From Terracoccus sp. 273MFTsu3.1 (GTDB lineage Bacteria > Actinomycetota > Actinomycetes > Actinomycetales > Dermatophilaceae), in the NCBI RefSeq assembly GCF_000383675.1, contig NZ_KB911827.1:124001-188000 (forward strand): a stretch of DNA of 64,000 bases, written 5' to 3'. This document shows, piece by piece, positions 46,206 through 54,657 of this stretch (position 1 is the first letter of the stretch; each line of letters opens with the position of its first letter). A program made the translations under genes and the position numbers. The notes beneath the pieces are model-generated. The model worked only from the letters and a program-made list of their open reading frames with translations. It did no database searches and was not told the DNA's origin.

Positions 46206-46483
46206 GCGACCGGACCGTCGTCTACGAGATCCGGGTCGAGGGGCACCTCGACGGGCACTGGTCGGCGTGGCTCGGCGGGCTGGCGCTCACCTGCCACGAC
46301 GACGGGACGACGCTCTGCGGTCCTGTCGTCGACCGCTCCCGCCTGTACGCCGTCCTGGCCCGACTGGGCGATCTCGACGTCACCCTCCTGTCCCTGTGCG
46401 CCTTGGGTCAGGAGCCGGGGAGCGTCGACCCTCGTGAAGCGGGCGACCCGAGGACGCGATACGCGAAACGCGGGTCCCCGTAG
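46202..46483 (+). CDS. small conserved-type protein of the DUF2306 cluster
   Basis: 93 aa. VVYEIRVEGHLDGHWSAWLGGLALTCHDDGTTLCGPVVDRSRLYAVLARLGDLDVTLLSL is a compact alpha/beta domain seen in many short actinobacterial proteins. The C-terminal codons form the left arm of a terminator. Function unknown. Confidence 0.75.
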   Translation: MSDRTVVYEIRVEGHLDGHWSAWLGGLALTCHDDGTTLCGPVVDRSRLYAVLARLGDLDVTLLSLCALGQEPGSVDPREAGDPRTRYAKRGSP

Positions 46484-46494
46484 GGACCCGCGTT
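46467..46494. terminator. hairpin overlapping the 3' end of the small gene
   Basis: AACGCGGGTCCC pairs with GGGACCCGCGTT around CGTA. It sits between convergent genes and includes the upstream stop codon, so gene and terminator share sequence. Confidence 0.7.
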
Positions 46495-46543
46495 CCGGGA
46501 TCGGCTCTCCCACGAGGGGATCGGCCGGTACTGCCGTGACGAC

Positions 46544-47968
46544 TCAGATGTCGAAGTACATCTCGAACTCGTGCGGGTGCGGACGGAAGCGGATCGGGTC
46601 CACCTCGTTCTTGCGCTTGTACTCGACCCAGGCCTCGATGAGGTCCTGCGTGAACACGTCACCCTCGAGGAGGTAGTCGTGGTCGGCCTCGAGCGCGTCG
46701 AGCACCTCGGGGAGCGAGCCGGGCACCTGCTGGATCGCGGCGTGCTCCTCGGGCGGCAGCTCGTAGAGGTCCTTGTCGACCGGCTCCGGCGGCTCGATGC
46801 GGTTCTTGATGCCGTCGAGACCGGCCATGAGCTGGGCGGCGAAGCAGAGGTACGGGTTCGCCGACGGGTCGGGAACGCGGAACTCGATGCGCTTGGCCTT
46901 CGGCGACGTGCCCGTGATCGGGATGCGGACGCAGGCCGAGCGGTTGCGGGCGGAGTAGACGAGGTTGACCGGGGCCTCGTAGCCGGGCACCAGGCGGTGG
47001 TAGGAGTTCACCGTCGGGTTCGTGAAGGCGAGCAGCGACGGGGCGTGCTTGAGCAGGCCGCCGATGTACCAGCGCGCGAGGTCGGACAGACCGCCGTAGC
47101 CGCGCTCGTCGTAGAAGAGGGGCTCGCCGTCCTTCCAGAGCGACTGGTGCGTGTGCATGCCGGAACCGTTGTCACCGAAGAGCGGCTTCGGCATGAAGGT
47201 CGCGGTGTGGCCCTGCTTCCACGCGGAGTTCTTGACGACGTACTTGAACTTCATGAGGTCGTCGCCGGAGTGCAGCAGCGTGTTGAAGCGGTAGTTGATC
47301 TCCATCTGGCCCGCGGTGCCGACCTCGTGGTGGCTGCGCTCGACGTTGAGACCGACCTCCTTGAGGTCGAGGCAGATCTTGTCGCGGAAGTCGGCGAAGT
47401 GGTCGACGGGCGAGACTGGGAAGTAGCCACCCTTGTAGCGGGTCTTGTAGCCCTTGTTGCCGCCCTCCTCGACGCGACCGGTGTTCCACGCGGCCTCGAT
47501 GGAGTCGAGGTAGTAGTACGACGCGTTCTGCTTCGTCTCGAAGCGGACGTCGTCGAAGATGTAGAACTCGGCCTCGGCACCGAAGTAGGCGGTGTCGGCG
47601 ATGCCGGTGGACTTGAGGTACTCCTCGGCCTTGCTCGCGATGTTGCGCGGGTCGCGGCTGTAGCGCTCGTCCGTGAAGGGGTCGAGGATCGAGAAGTTCA
47701 TGACCAGCGTCTTCTCGGCGCGGTACGGGTCGATGAAGGCCGTGGCGGGGTCCGGCACGAGCTTCATGTCGGACTCGTGGATCGCCTGGAAGCCGCGGAT
47801 CGAGGACCCGTCGAACATCTGACCAACGGTGAAGAAGTCCTCGTCGACCGACTCAGCCGGCACGTTGAAGTGCTGCATGACACCGGGCAGATCGCAGAAC
47901 CGAATGTCGACGAACTTGACGTCCTCGTCCTTGATGAACGTGAGGACCTCGTCAGCTGAGCTGAACAT
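46544..47968 (-). CDS. glnA: glutamine synthetase type I, main assimilatory enzyme
   Basis: 474 aa, full length for dodecameric [45 protein letters not shown] and the adenylylation loop [10 protein letters not shown] with the target Tyr near residue 405 are present. Regulated by GlnE (encoded 7 kb away). The ATG has AGGAGG 5 nt upstream. A near-consensus GlnR box and a TAGTGT -10 lie in the 5' region. Confidence 0.97.
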   Translation of the reverse strand: MFSSADEVLTFIKDEDVKFVDIRFCDLPGVMQHFNVPAESVDEDFFTVGQMFDGSSIRGFQAIHESDMKLVPDPATAFIDPYRAEKTLVMNFSILDPFTDERYSRDPRNIASKAEEYLKSTGIADTAYFGAEAEFYIFDDVRFETKQNASYYYLDSIEAAWNTGRVEEGGNKGYKTRYKGGYFPVSPVDHFADFRDKICLDLKEVGLNVERSHHEVGTAGQMEINYRFNTLLHSGDDLMKFKYVVKNSAWKQGHTATFMPKPLFGDNGSGMHTHQSLWKDGEPLFYDERGYGGLSDLARWYIGGLLKHAPSLLAFTNPTVNSYHRLVPGYEAPVNLVYSARNRSACVRIPITGTSPKAKRIEFRVPDPSANPYLCFAAQLMAGLDGIKNRIEPPEPVDKDLYELPPEEHAAIQQVPGSLPEVLDALEADHDYLLEGDVFTQDLIEAWVEYKRKNEVDPIRFRPHPHEFEMYFDI

Positions 47969-48059
47969 CCAACCTCCTGATGTGGGGCGAGGTCGTCGCC
48001 CGGTCCTGGGCTCCGCGGAGCATCAGGGATCGTGGGACGGCCTCGTGCTGTCGGTGTCG

Positions 48060-48087
48060 ACACTATCGACTGCCGATTTCTCGGCAA
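48060..48087 (-). promoter_or_regulatory. glnA promoter
   Basis: -35 TTGCCG (48082-48087) and -10 TAGTGT (48060-48065) on the minus strand with 16 bp between. The -35 overlaps the GlnR box, and GCCGA-GAAA-TCGGC forms a small inverted repeat in the spacer. Confidence 0.5.
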
Positions 48088-48113
48088 TGACCCTCATGTT
48101 TCACGGGTGTTAC
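48076..48113 (-). promoter_or_regulatory. GlnR box upstream of glnA
   Basis: Minus strand: GTAAC-n6-GAAAC-n6-GTCAT-n6-GAAAT, matching the GlnR consensus GTNAC-n6-GAAAC-n6-GTNAC-n6-GAAAC at all but two informative bases, with exact spacing. Confidence 0.75.
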
Positions 48114-48154
48114 GGATGGACAGGCCCGGGCAAAGGGCCCGAGCCGTGTCTCGT

Positions 48155-48160
48155 TACGCT
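48155..48160 (+). promoter_or_regulatory. -10 box (TACGCT) of leaderless RDD gene
   Basis: TACGCT 6 nt before the GTG at 48167. Confidence 0.5.
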
Positions 48161-48166
48161 GGACCC

Positions 48167-48649
48167 GTGGTGGACCGCAAGGATTTCGGCTCGTGGCTCG
48201 AGGGCCCGCGCGCGCGTACGAACGCCGAGGGGCAGTACCGAGGCCGCGACCTCGGCATGCCACCCCACGGACCCGGCTCCGTCGCCGGCTTCGGCATCCG
48301 TCTCGCGGGCGTGCTCGTCGACTGGACCATCGCCTCGTTCATCGCCCGAGGGCTCTTCGGGGTCCCGCTGCCGTTCTCGCAGCCGCCGGCGTCCGGTGCC
48401 CAGGGGTTCGTCGTGCTCGCCGTGTTCGGCGTCATGCACCTCGTGCTCGTCGGCACGGTCGGCTTCACGATCGGGCACCGGATCATGGGGCTGCAGGTGC
48501 GCTCGCTCGTCGGCGACCGCGTCCTGCCGCTCCAGGCGATCGCCCGCACCGTCCTGCTCTGCCTCTTCCTGCCCGCTGTCGTCTGGGACCGCGACGGTCG
48601 GGGCCTGCACGACAAGGTGCCCAACACCGTCATCGTCCGTACCCGCTGA
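48167..48649 (+). CDS. RDD family membrane protein
   Basis: 160 aa. Three TM helices; the RDD motif region is RLAGVLVDWTIASF near residue 50 and the C-terminus WDRDGRGLHDKVPNTVIV is characteristic. Start at GTG 48167 is supported by a -10 box; GTG 48170 is possible. Divergent from glnA. The family may carry small solutes or Na+; role here unknown. Confidence 0.85.
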   Translation: MVDRKDFGSWLEGPRARTNAEGQYRGRDLGMPPHGPGSVAGFGIRLAGVLVDWTIASFIARGLFGVPLPFSQPPASGAQGFVVLAVFGVMHLVLVGTVGFTIGHRIMGLQVRSLVGDRVLPLQAIARTVLLCLFLPAVVWDRDGRGLHDKVPNTVIVRTR

Positions 48650-48676
48650 CGCGGGTCGCCCGCGCGGACGGGGTAG

Positions 48677-48714
48677 GCGGAAGGGCCGGCTCCCCGGGGA
48701 ACCGGCCCTTCCGC
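48677..48714. terminator. hairpin between RDD and DUF4191 genes
   Basis: GCGGAAGGGCCGG (48677-48689) pairs perfectly with 48702-48714; the inner TCCCCGGGGA is itself palindromic. Convergent genes, so probably bidirectional. Confidence 0.75.
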
Positions 48715-48748
48715 ATACCTCTGGGTCGTGCCGCCGTGGCGGCCGGGA

Positions 48749-49483
48749 TCACTTGCCGCGCAGGGCCTTGCGGTCCATGCGGGCGCGCATGGGATCGACG
48801 CCGGGCGGGAGCGGGGCGCGCAGCCCACCGAGGGCCTTGAGGCGCTTGTTGACGAGCGCCATCTCGTCCTTGGTGATCTGCGGCTTGAGGCGCTGGACCT
48901 TGCTCGCGAGCTTGGGCAGGGGAACCTCGTTCTCGCCCGAGCCGACGCGCATCGTCGTGACGGGGACACCGGGGGCGACGCGCTCGACGCGCTTCTTCTC
49001 GGTGGCGAGCAGCTTCTGCACGCGGCTGGTGGGGCCCTCGCCGACGAGGACGACGCCGGGGCGGCCCAGCGCGCGGTAGACCATGGCGGCGGAGTTGATG
49101 TCGCCGGGACGCGCGACGTCGGCGGCGACGGGCTCACGGTCGGTGTACCAGCCGCGGCGGATCGAGGTGAGCGCGGCGCCCGCGGCACCGGCCTGGCCCT
49201 CGATCTGGCTGTAGGCGGCCCGCTCGGCGCGGCGGCTCATGATGATCGTCGCGGCGAGGACGCCGAAGAGCACCCCGAAGATGCCGAAGATCCACGGCAG
49301 CTTGACGAGGAAGCCGATGACGAGCAGCACCCCGAAGACGACGAGGAACGACAGCAGCATGAACCAGCCGATGAGCGGGTCAGCCTGCTTGGAGACCCGG
49401 TAGACGTCACGGATCTGGGACAGTCGTCCCTGCTTCTTCTCCTGGGGCGCGCTGCTCGCGTCGCCGTCCTTGTTGCGTGCCAT
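48749..49483 (-). CDS. DUF4191 family membrane protein
   Basis: 244 aa. Basic N-terminus, two TM helices (about 39-58 and 63-83), then a soluble domain with VVLVGEGPTSRVQKLLATEKKRVERVAPGVPV. The family is actinobacterial and habitually sits beside lipA. Appears leaderless (TATCCT 7 nt before the ATG at 49483) and starts only 5 nt after the lipA stop on the same strand. Confidence 0.88.
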   Translation of the reverse strand: MARNKDGDASSAPQEKKQGRLSQIRDVYRVSKQADPLIGWFMLLSFLVVFGVLLVIGFLVKLPWIFGIFGVLFGVLAATIIMSRRAERAAYSQIEGQAGAAGAALTSIRRGWYTDREPVAADVARPGDINSAAMVYRALGRPGVVLVGEGPTSRVQKLLATEKKRVERVAPGVPVTTMRVGSGENEVPLPKLASKVQRLKPQITKDEMALVNKRLKALGGLRAPLPPGVDPMRARMDRKALRGK

Positions 49484-49488
49484 GGTGC

Positions 49489-50514
49489 TCAGGATACGGC
49501 GCTCTGGGCGCGGGCCACCAACGACGCCGCCTCCTGGCGGGCGGGGGACCCGGCGGCCTCGGCCAGGTGCGAGAGGTGCGCGGGGATCTCGCGCCCCCAC
49601 TTGCGCATCGCGGTGGCCCAGAGACGGCCGGCGCGGTACGACGAGCGCACGAGCGGACCGGCCATGACGCCCTTGAAGCCCATCTCCTCGGCGACCTCCG
49701 ACCAGTGCACGAACTCCTCGGGCTTGACCCACCGGTCGATCGGGTGGTGCAGCTTCGAGGGCCGGAGGTACTGCGTGATCGTGAGGATGTCGCAGCCGGC
49801 GTCGTGCAGGTCGCGGATGGCCTCCTCGATCTCGGTGTCGGTCTCGCCCATGCCGAGGATGAGGTTGCTCTTCGTGACGAGCTCGGCCTCACGCGCCATG
49901 CTCAGCACGGCCAGCGACTTCTCGTAGGTGAAGGCGGGACGGATGCGCCTGAAGATGCGCGGCACCGTCTCGAGGTTGTGCGCGAAGACCTCGGGCCGGG
50001 CGTCGAAGACCTGGCCCACGAGCTCCGGCTTGGCGCCGAAGTCGGGCGGGAGGATCTCGACGCCGGTGTTGGGGTTGAGCAGGTGGATCTGGCGGATCGT
50101 CTCGGCGTAGAGGCCTGCGGCCCCGTCGGGCTGGTCGTCGCGGGCGACACCGGTCACCGTCGAGTAGCGCAGGCCCATCTGCGCGACCGACTCGGCCACG
50201 CGGCGCGGCTCGTCGAGGTCGAGGGTCGTCGGGCGACCCGTCGCGATGTCGCAGAAGTCGCAGCGCCGGGTGCAGACGTCACCTCCGATGAGGAAGGTGG
50301 CCTCCTTGTCCTCCCAGCACTCGAAGATGTTGGGACAGGCGGCTTCCTGGCACACCGTGTGCAGGCCCTCGGACTTCACCATCGAGTGCAGGGCGGTGTA
50401 CTCGGGCCCCATCTTCGCGGTGGTCCTGATCCAGGACGGCTTGCGCTCGATGGGGGTCTCGGCGTTGCGCGCCTCGACGCGCAGCAGACGACGGCCGTCG
50501 GGAACGACAGACAC
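49489..50514 (-). CDS. lipA: lipoyl synthase
   Basis: 341 aa. Radical-SAM enzyme inserting two sulfurs into protein-bound octanoate. The auxiliary cluster motif [12 protein letters not shown] and the SAM cluster motif CTRRCDFC are both present, plus the C-terminal RSSYRAG serine. GTG at 50514 has AAGGAG 5 nt upstream; earlier in-frame starts have none. Works with LipB, encoded 2.3 kb upstream, to lipoylate the E2 and GcvH proteins. Confidence 0.96.
   Translation of the reverse strand: MSVVPDGRRLLRVEARNAETPIERKPSWIRTTAKMGPEYTALHSMVKSEGLHTVCQEAACPNIFECWEDKEATFLIGGDVCTRRCDFCDIATGRPTTLDLDEPRRVAESVAQMGLRYSTVTGVARDDQPDGAAGLYAETIRQIHLLNPNTGVEILPPDFGAKPELVGQVFDARPEVFAHNLETVPRIFRRIRPAFTYEKSLAVLSMAREAELVTKSNLILGMGETDTEIEEAIRDLHDAGCDILTITQYLRPSKLHHPIDRWVKPEEFVHWSEVAEEMGFKGVMAGPLVRSSYRAGRLWATAMRKWGREIPAHLSHLAEAAGSPARQEAASLVARAQSAVS
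49491..49496 (-). promoter_or_regulatory. -10 box (TATCCT) of leaderless DUF4191 gene, inside lipA end
   Basis: TATCCT on the minus strand, 7 nt before the ATG at 49483; it overlaps the last codons of lipA. Confidence 0.45.
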
Positions 50515-50639
50515 ACGGGCTCCTTGGTCGGGATTTGCTGCTCCGCACAGGTTACGCCTCCCCACGGACAGTTCCGGACCACCCTCGACGAGGGCCGTAT
50601 GCCGTCCGGTCCCGGTCCGGCCGAGCGGTGACGTGCGCG

Positions 50640-51689
50640 TCAGGTGACGTCGCGACGCCGGAAGGCGGCGACCCCCACGAGCACGACGGCCAGGGCGACG
50701 ACGAGCAGGAAGACCCAGCCGTGCGTGTAGCTGAGGGTCCGCTCGGTGTAGTCGCACGAGGAGGGTCCGCAGGACTCCGCGAAGTACGTGGTACCCCGTC
50801 CGATGAACGCCTCGATGTTCTTCAGGACCGACCACGGCTGGAGCCGGCCCTGGAGGAACGCCTGCATGACGATGCCCTCGACGACCACGGCGAAGCCGAG
50901 CACGGCCCCGATGATCGCGGCCGTGTGCCTCAGGAGCAGTCCGAGCGCCGCCCCGACGAGCCCGGCCCCGAGCGCCAGCGCGACGATGCGTAGCCCGAGC
51001 ACCGCGAGCGGCTCCTCGAGAGCGGGCGCCGGAGGCAGCTGGAGGTCCGATCCGGGACGGTTCACGACGGCGACCATGCGGGCGCCGAGGTTGGTCAGGA
51101 CGAGGCCCAGGACGGCGATGGCGACGCCGCCCGCGGCTGCCGCCGTGAGCTTGCTGGCGGCGACGCGCAGTCGCCGGGGCTGGAAGGTGAGCCACAGCCC
51201 CATCGAGCCGGTGGAGAACTCGGCCCCGACGAAGCTCGCTCCGAGGAGCAGCGCCACGAAGGCGAGCAGCAGGGCGATGGTCTTGGCGATGCCCTCGGTG
51301 ATCGTGTCGGCCAGGGGGAGCGCGAGCCCCATCTGCTCGAGCGTCGGAGCCTGGCCCTGCTGGTCGCACCCGAAGTCGAGCGTCGGGTCACCGCTGCGGT
51401 CGCGCTCGATGGCCTCCTGCTGGTGGCACTCCTCGACGATGCGTGGTGCCTCCTGCTGCATGATCCGGTAGCTGTCGAGCTGCTGGGCGATGCGCTCGGG
51501 CGAGCTCTCGTTGTAGGCGTTGTAGACGGTGGCGCCGATGAAGACGACGACGGCGGCGACGACCACCTTCGTCAGGCGGCGCCACCAGAGACGGCGCAGC
51601 TCGACGCCGACGAGCCCGGCGAACGACGTGCCCTTCGGCTGCCGGTCGGCGCGGGGCCGGGAGTCAGGCGAGACGAGGGTGCTGCTCAT
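50640..51689 (-). CDS. ABC-2 type permease
   Basis: 349 aa. One TM helix near residue 45, a loop of about 75 residues with two Cys, then five more helices. [24 protein letters not shown] is typical of ABC-2 permeases. The ATG overlaps the ATPase stop by 4 nt. It splits the lipB-lipA pair, unlike the usual adjacency. Substrate unknown. Confidence 0.85.
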   Translation of the reverse strand: MSSTLVSPDSRPRADRQPKGTSFAGLVGVELRRLWWRRLTKVVVAAVVVFIGATVYNAYNESSPERIAQQLDSYRIMQQEAPRIVEECHQQEAIERDRSGDPTLDFGCDQQGQAPTLEQMGLALPLADTITEGIAKTIALLLAFVALLLGASFVGAEFSTGSMGLWLTFQPRRLRVAASKLTAAAAGGVAIAVLGLVLTNLGARMVAVVNRPGSDLQLPPAPALEEPLAVLGLRIVALALGAGLVGAALGLLLRHTAAIIGAVLGFAVVVEGIVMQAFLQGRLQPWSVLKNIEAFIGRGTTYFAESCGPSSCDYTERTLSYTHGWVFLLVVALAVVLVGVAAFRRRDVT

Positions 51690-52654
51690 GCGGCACCTCC
51701 GCCCCGTCGTCCACCCGCGGCCCGGTCGGCATCGGTGCCGAGGCCCTCGTCGGCGGTGAGGGCGAGGAAGGCCGACTCGAGGTCCGGGCGCACCGGCACG
51801 AGCTCGGCGACGTAGAGACCGTGTCCGGCGAGGGACCGGGTGACGGCCGACGGGTCGTCGGTGCCGACGACGAGGTAGGCGTCGTCGCGGGTCAGGGTGA
51901 AGCCGTCGGCGGTCAGCACCTCGGCGGCCCGGTCCGGGGAGGCGACACCGACACGTACCTGCGCGGTGCCGGCGCCTGCACCACCGAGGATGTCGCTGAC
52001 GCGGCCCTCGGCGAGCAGCGACCCGTGCCCGATGATCGACACCGTGTCAGCGACCTGCTCGACCTCGGCGAGGATGTGCGAGCTGACGAGCACCGTCTTG
52101 CCCTGCTCTCCGAGTGTCCGCATCGTGTCGCGCACCTCGCGGATCCCGGCGGGGTCGAGTCCGTTGGTGGGCTCGTCGAAGATGAGCAGCTCAGGGTCCT
52201 TGAGCAGCGTCGCGGCGATGGCGAGACGCTGCTTCATGCCGAGCGAGAAGCCGGCGTAGCGGTCGCGACCCCGGTCGCCGAGGTGGGTCGCCTCGAGGAC
52301 CTCGTCGACGCGGTGGCGTGGGCTGCCGATCGCGCTCGCGAGCAGGGTGAGGTTCTGACGGGCGGTGAACGCCGGGAAGAACTTCGGCGACTCGACGATC
52401 GCGCCGACCCGGTCGATGACGTGGGGCAGCCGCTTGGGCACCGCCTCGCCGAAGACCTCGGCGGTGCCGGAGTCGGCGCGCACGAGACCGAGCAGCATCC
52501 GGATCGTCGTCGTCTTCCCGGAGCCGTTCGGCCCGAGGAAGCCGTGCACGCCCCCGAGGGGGACCGCCATCGACAGGCCGGTGACGGCGACGCGTCTCGA
52601 CCCTCGGCTCAGGTACGTCTTGCGTAGGTTGACGGTGCGGACGGCGACGTCCAT
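51686..52654 (-). CDS. ABC transporter ATP-binding protein
   Basis: 322 aa. Walker A GPNGSGKTTT, signature FSLGMKQR, Walker B LLIFDEPTNGLDP, switch His in SSHILAEVE. A C-terminal regulatory domain of about 100 residues follows. AGGGGG lies 4 nt before the ATG. Partner of the following permease. Confidence 0.92.
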   Translation of the reverse strand: MDVAVRTVNLRKTYLSRGSRRVAVTGLSMAVPLGGVHGFLGPNGSGKTTTIRMLLGLVRADSGTAEVFGEAVPKRLPHVIDRVGAIVESPKFFPAFTARQNLTLLASAIGSPRHRVDEVLEATHLGDRGRDRYAGFSLGMKQRLAIAATLLKDPELLIFDEPTNGLDPAGIREVRDTMRTLGEQGKTVLVSSHILAEVEQVADTVSIIGHGSLLAEGRVSDILGGAGAGTAQVRVGVASPDRAAEVLTADGFTLTRDDAYLVVGTDDPSAVTRSLAGHGLYVAELVPVRPDLESAFLALTADEGLGTDADRAAGGRRGGGAA

Positions 52655-52769
52655 CGATCCCCCTGGTTCGACCGGTTGGTGGTCGACACCCTAGAGGGGG
52701 GCCCGACGGGCCGCGCGCGGACCCGCCGGGGCACGACACGGCATACGGCCCCGGGAAGGCCGGGACGGG

Positions 52770-53429
52770 TCAGGCGAGCGCGCGGCGGTTCGGCCGGAGC
52801 GTCGGGAGGATGTCGGCGAGGTGCTTCTCGACCCGGGGGAGCACCTCGGTGACCGGCACGTCCCGCCCGAGCTCGAACGACAGGGACGTGACCCCGGCAC
52901 CGACGATGCCGCACGGGATGATGACCTCGCCCCACGAGAGGTCGGGATTGCAGTTGAGGGCGAAGCCGTGCATGGCGACCTGACGGCTGACCCTGATGCC
53001 GATGGCACCGATCTTGCGGCGCGGGCCGCGCTCGTCGGCGGCGATCCACGTGCCGCTCTCGCCCTCGACGCGACCGGCCTCGACGCCGAAGTCGGCGCAG
53101 ACGCGGATCATCATCTCCTCGATGTGCCGGACGTAGCCGACGACGTCGATGGGCGCCGGGAGCCGGACGATGGGGTAGCCGGTGATCTGGCCGGGACCGT
53201 GCCAGGTGATCTTGCCGCCGCGGTCGACGTCGATGACGGGCGTGCCGTCGGTGGGCCGCTCCTGCGGCTCGGTGCGCTTGCCCGCGGTGTAGACGGCGCG
53301 GTGCTCGAGGAGGTAGACGGTGTCGGGCTCCTCACCCGCGACGACCTTCGCGTGGGTGTCGCGCTGGAGCTGCCACGCCTGCTCGTAGTCGACGAAGTCG
53401 GGGTCGAGACCGAGGTGGACGAAGCGCAT
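52770..53429 (-). CDS. lipB: octanoyltransferase
   Basis: 219 aa. Moves octanoyl from ACP to lipoyl domains. [19 protein letters not shown] binds the acyl chain; catalytic Lys is in [11 protein letters not shown] and catalytic Cys in IIPCGI. Start ATG 53429 lies 6 nt from a TAGGGT -10 on its strand, so it appears leaderless, back-to-back with the next gene. Confidence 0.95.
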   Translation of the reverse strand: MRFVHLGLDPDFVDYEQAWQLQRDTHAKVVAGEEPDTVYLLEHRAVYTAGKRTEPQERPTDGTPVIDVDRGGKITWHGPGQITGYPIVRLPAPIDVVGYVRHIEEMMIRVCADFGVEAGRVEGESGTWIAADERGPRRKIGAIGIRVSRQVAMHGFALNCNPDLSWGEVIIPCGIVGAGVTSLSFELGRDVPVTEVLPRVEKHLADILPTLRPNRRALA

Positions 53430-53435
53430 GCGGCC

Positions 53436-53441
53436 ACCCTA
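53436..53441 (-). promoter_or_regulatory. -10 box (TAGGGT) of leaderless lipB
   Basis: 6 nt from the lipB ATG, in a 36-bp divergent gap. Confidence 0.6.
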
Positions 53442-53453
53442 CGCCGGGCGGCA

Positions 53454-53459
53454 TACGAT
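53454..53459 (+). promoter_or_regulatory. -10 box (TACGAT) of leaderless oxidoreductase gene
   Basis: 6 nt from the ATG at 53466. It overlaps a CGGCATAC octamer (53449-53456). Its -35 would fall over the start of lipB. Confidence 0.6.
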
Positions 53460-53465
53460 GCCGGA

Positions 53466-54533
53466 ATGCCTGCCACCGAGACGTCCTCGTCCACCCCGCT
53501 GCGTGTCGGACTCGTCGGTTACGGCTCGGCCGGTCGGGGCATCCACGCCCCGCTCATCGGGCGCGCCGGGCTCACGGTGGCCGCCGTCTCGACGTCGAAC
53601 GCGACCCGCGCCGAGGAGGTGCGGGCCGACCTCCCGACCGCCGAGGTCGTCCCCGACCTCGAGACGATCCTCGGGGTCGACGGCCTCGACCTCGTCGTCC
53701 TCGCGTCACCGAGCGGGGTGCACGCCGAGCAGGCCGAGCGCGTCATCGAGGCGGGCATCCCGCTCGTCGTCGACAAGCCGCTCGCCGTGGACGCGAGCCG
53801 TGCCCTCGACGTCGTCGACCTCGCCGCCCACCACGGCGTGCCCCTCACGGTCTTCAACAACCGGCGCTTCGACCCCGAGCTGGCGGCGCTGCGCATCGTG
53901 CGCGACGACGATCTCGTCGGCGACATCTGGCGGGCCGAATACCGTTGGGACCGTTGGCGTCCCGTGCCCAAGCAGCGGTGGCGCGAGCAGGTTTCCGCGG
54001 AGGAGGGCGGCGGTCTGCTCCTCGACCTGCAGACCCACCTCGTCGACCAGGCCGTGCTCCTCCACGGCGAGGTCGAGTCGGTCTATGCCGAGGTCGACTC
54101 CCGCACGACGGTCGCCGAGGACGACACCTTCCTCGCCTGCCGGCACACCTCGGGCGTCGTGAGCCACATCATGTCGAGCTCGGTCAACGGTGCCCCCGGA
54201 CCGCGCGCCCGCGTCAACGGCTCGGCGGGCTCCTTCGTCATCGGCCGCCAGGTCGACGACGTCAGCGCGTTCACCGAGTTCGAGAACGACGGGGACGCGA
54301 TCGGCTGGATCGTCCAGGGTGACGAGCGTGTGCGGGGGCCCGTCGTGACCGACGCGGACCAGGCGAACTTCTACCGGGCCGTGGCGGCCGCCCTCGTCTC
54401 GTCGGACCCGCAGGCGACGATGCCGGTCGACCCGCGCGACGCCGTGCACGTGCTCGCCGTCGTCGACGCCGCCAGGATCAGCGCCCGGGACCGCCGCGTC
54501 GTCGACGTCGTGACGCCCGGCCAGACCCCCTGA
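53466..54533 (+). CDS. Gfo/Idh/MocA family oxidoreductase
   Basis: 355 aa. Rossmann fold RVGLVGYGSAGRGIHAPLI, then the catalytic region VDKPLAVDASRA and LDLQTHLVDQAVLL with the family His. Uses NAD(P) on sugars or polyols; substrate not deducible. Leaderless ATG. Confidence 0.9.
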   Translation: MPATETSSSTPLRVGLVGYGSAGRGIHAPLIGRAGLTVAAVSTSNATRAEEVRADLPTAEVVPDLETILGVDGLDLVVLASPSGVHAEQAERVIEAGIPLVVDKPLAVDASRALDVVDLAAHHGVPLTVFNNRRFDPELAALRIVRDDDLVGDIWRAEYRWDRWRPVPKQRWREQVSAEEGGGLLLDLQTHLVDQAVLLHGEVESVYAEVDSRTTVAEDDTFLACRHTSGVVSHIMSSSVNGAPGPRARVNGSAGSFVIGRQVDDVSAFTEFENDGDAIGWIVQGDERVRGPVVTDADQANFYRAVAAALVSSDPQATMPVDPRDAVHVLAVVDAARISARDRRVVDVVTPGQTP

Positions 54534-54657
54534 CGGCGGTCCCGACACCGACCGCGGGCGTATGCCGGGTGGCCGGGTCCGTCGTCGGGCGCGGTCCCCG
54601 TCGCGCCCCTGTGGACGACGAGCCCCCGGCCCGGCGCGGCGCTGTTTGCATGGTCGG

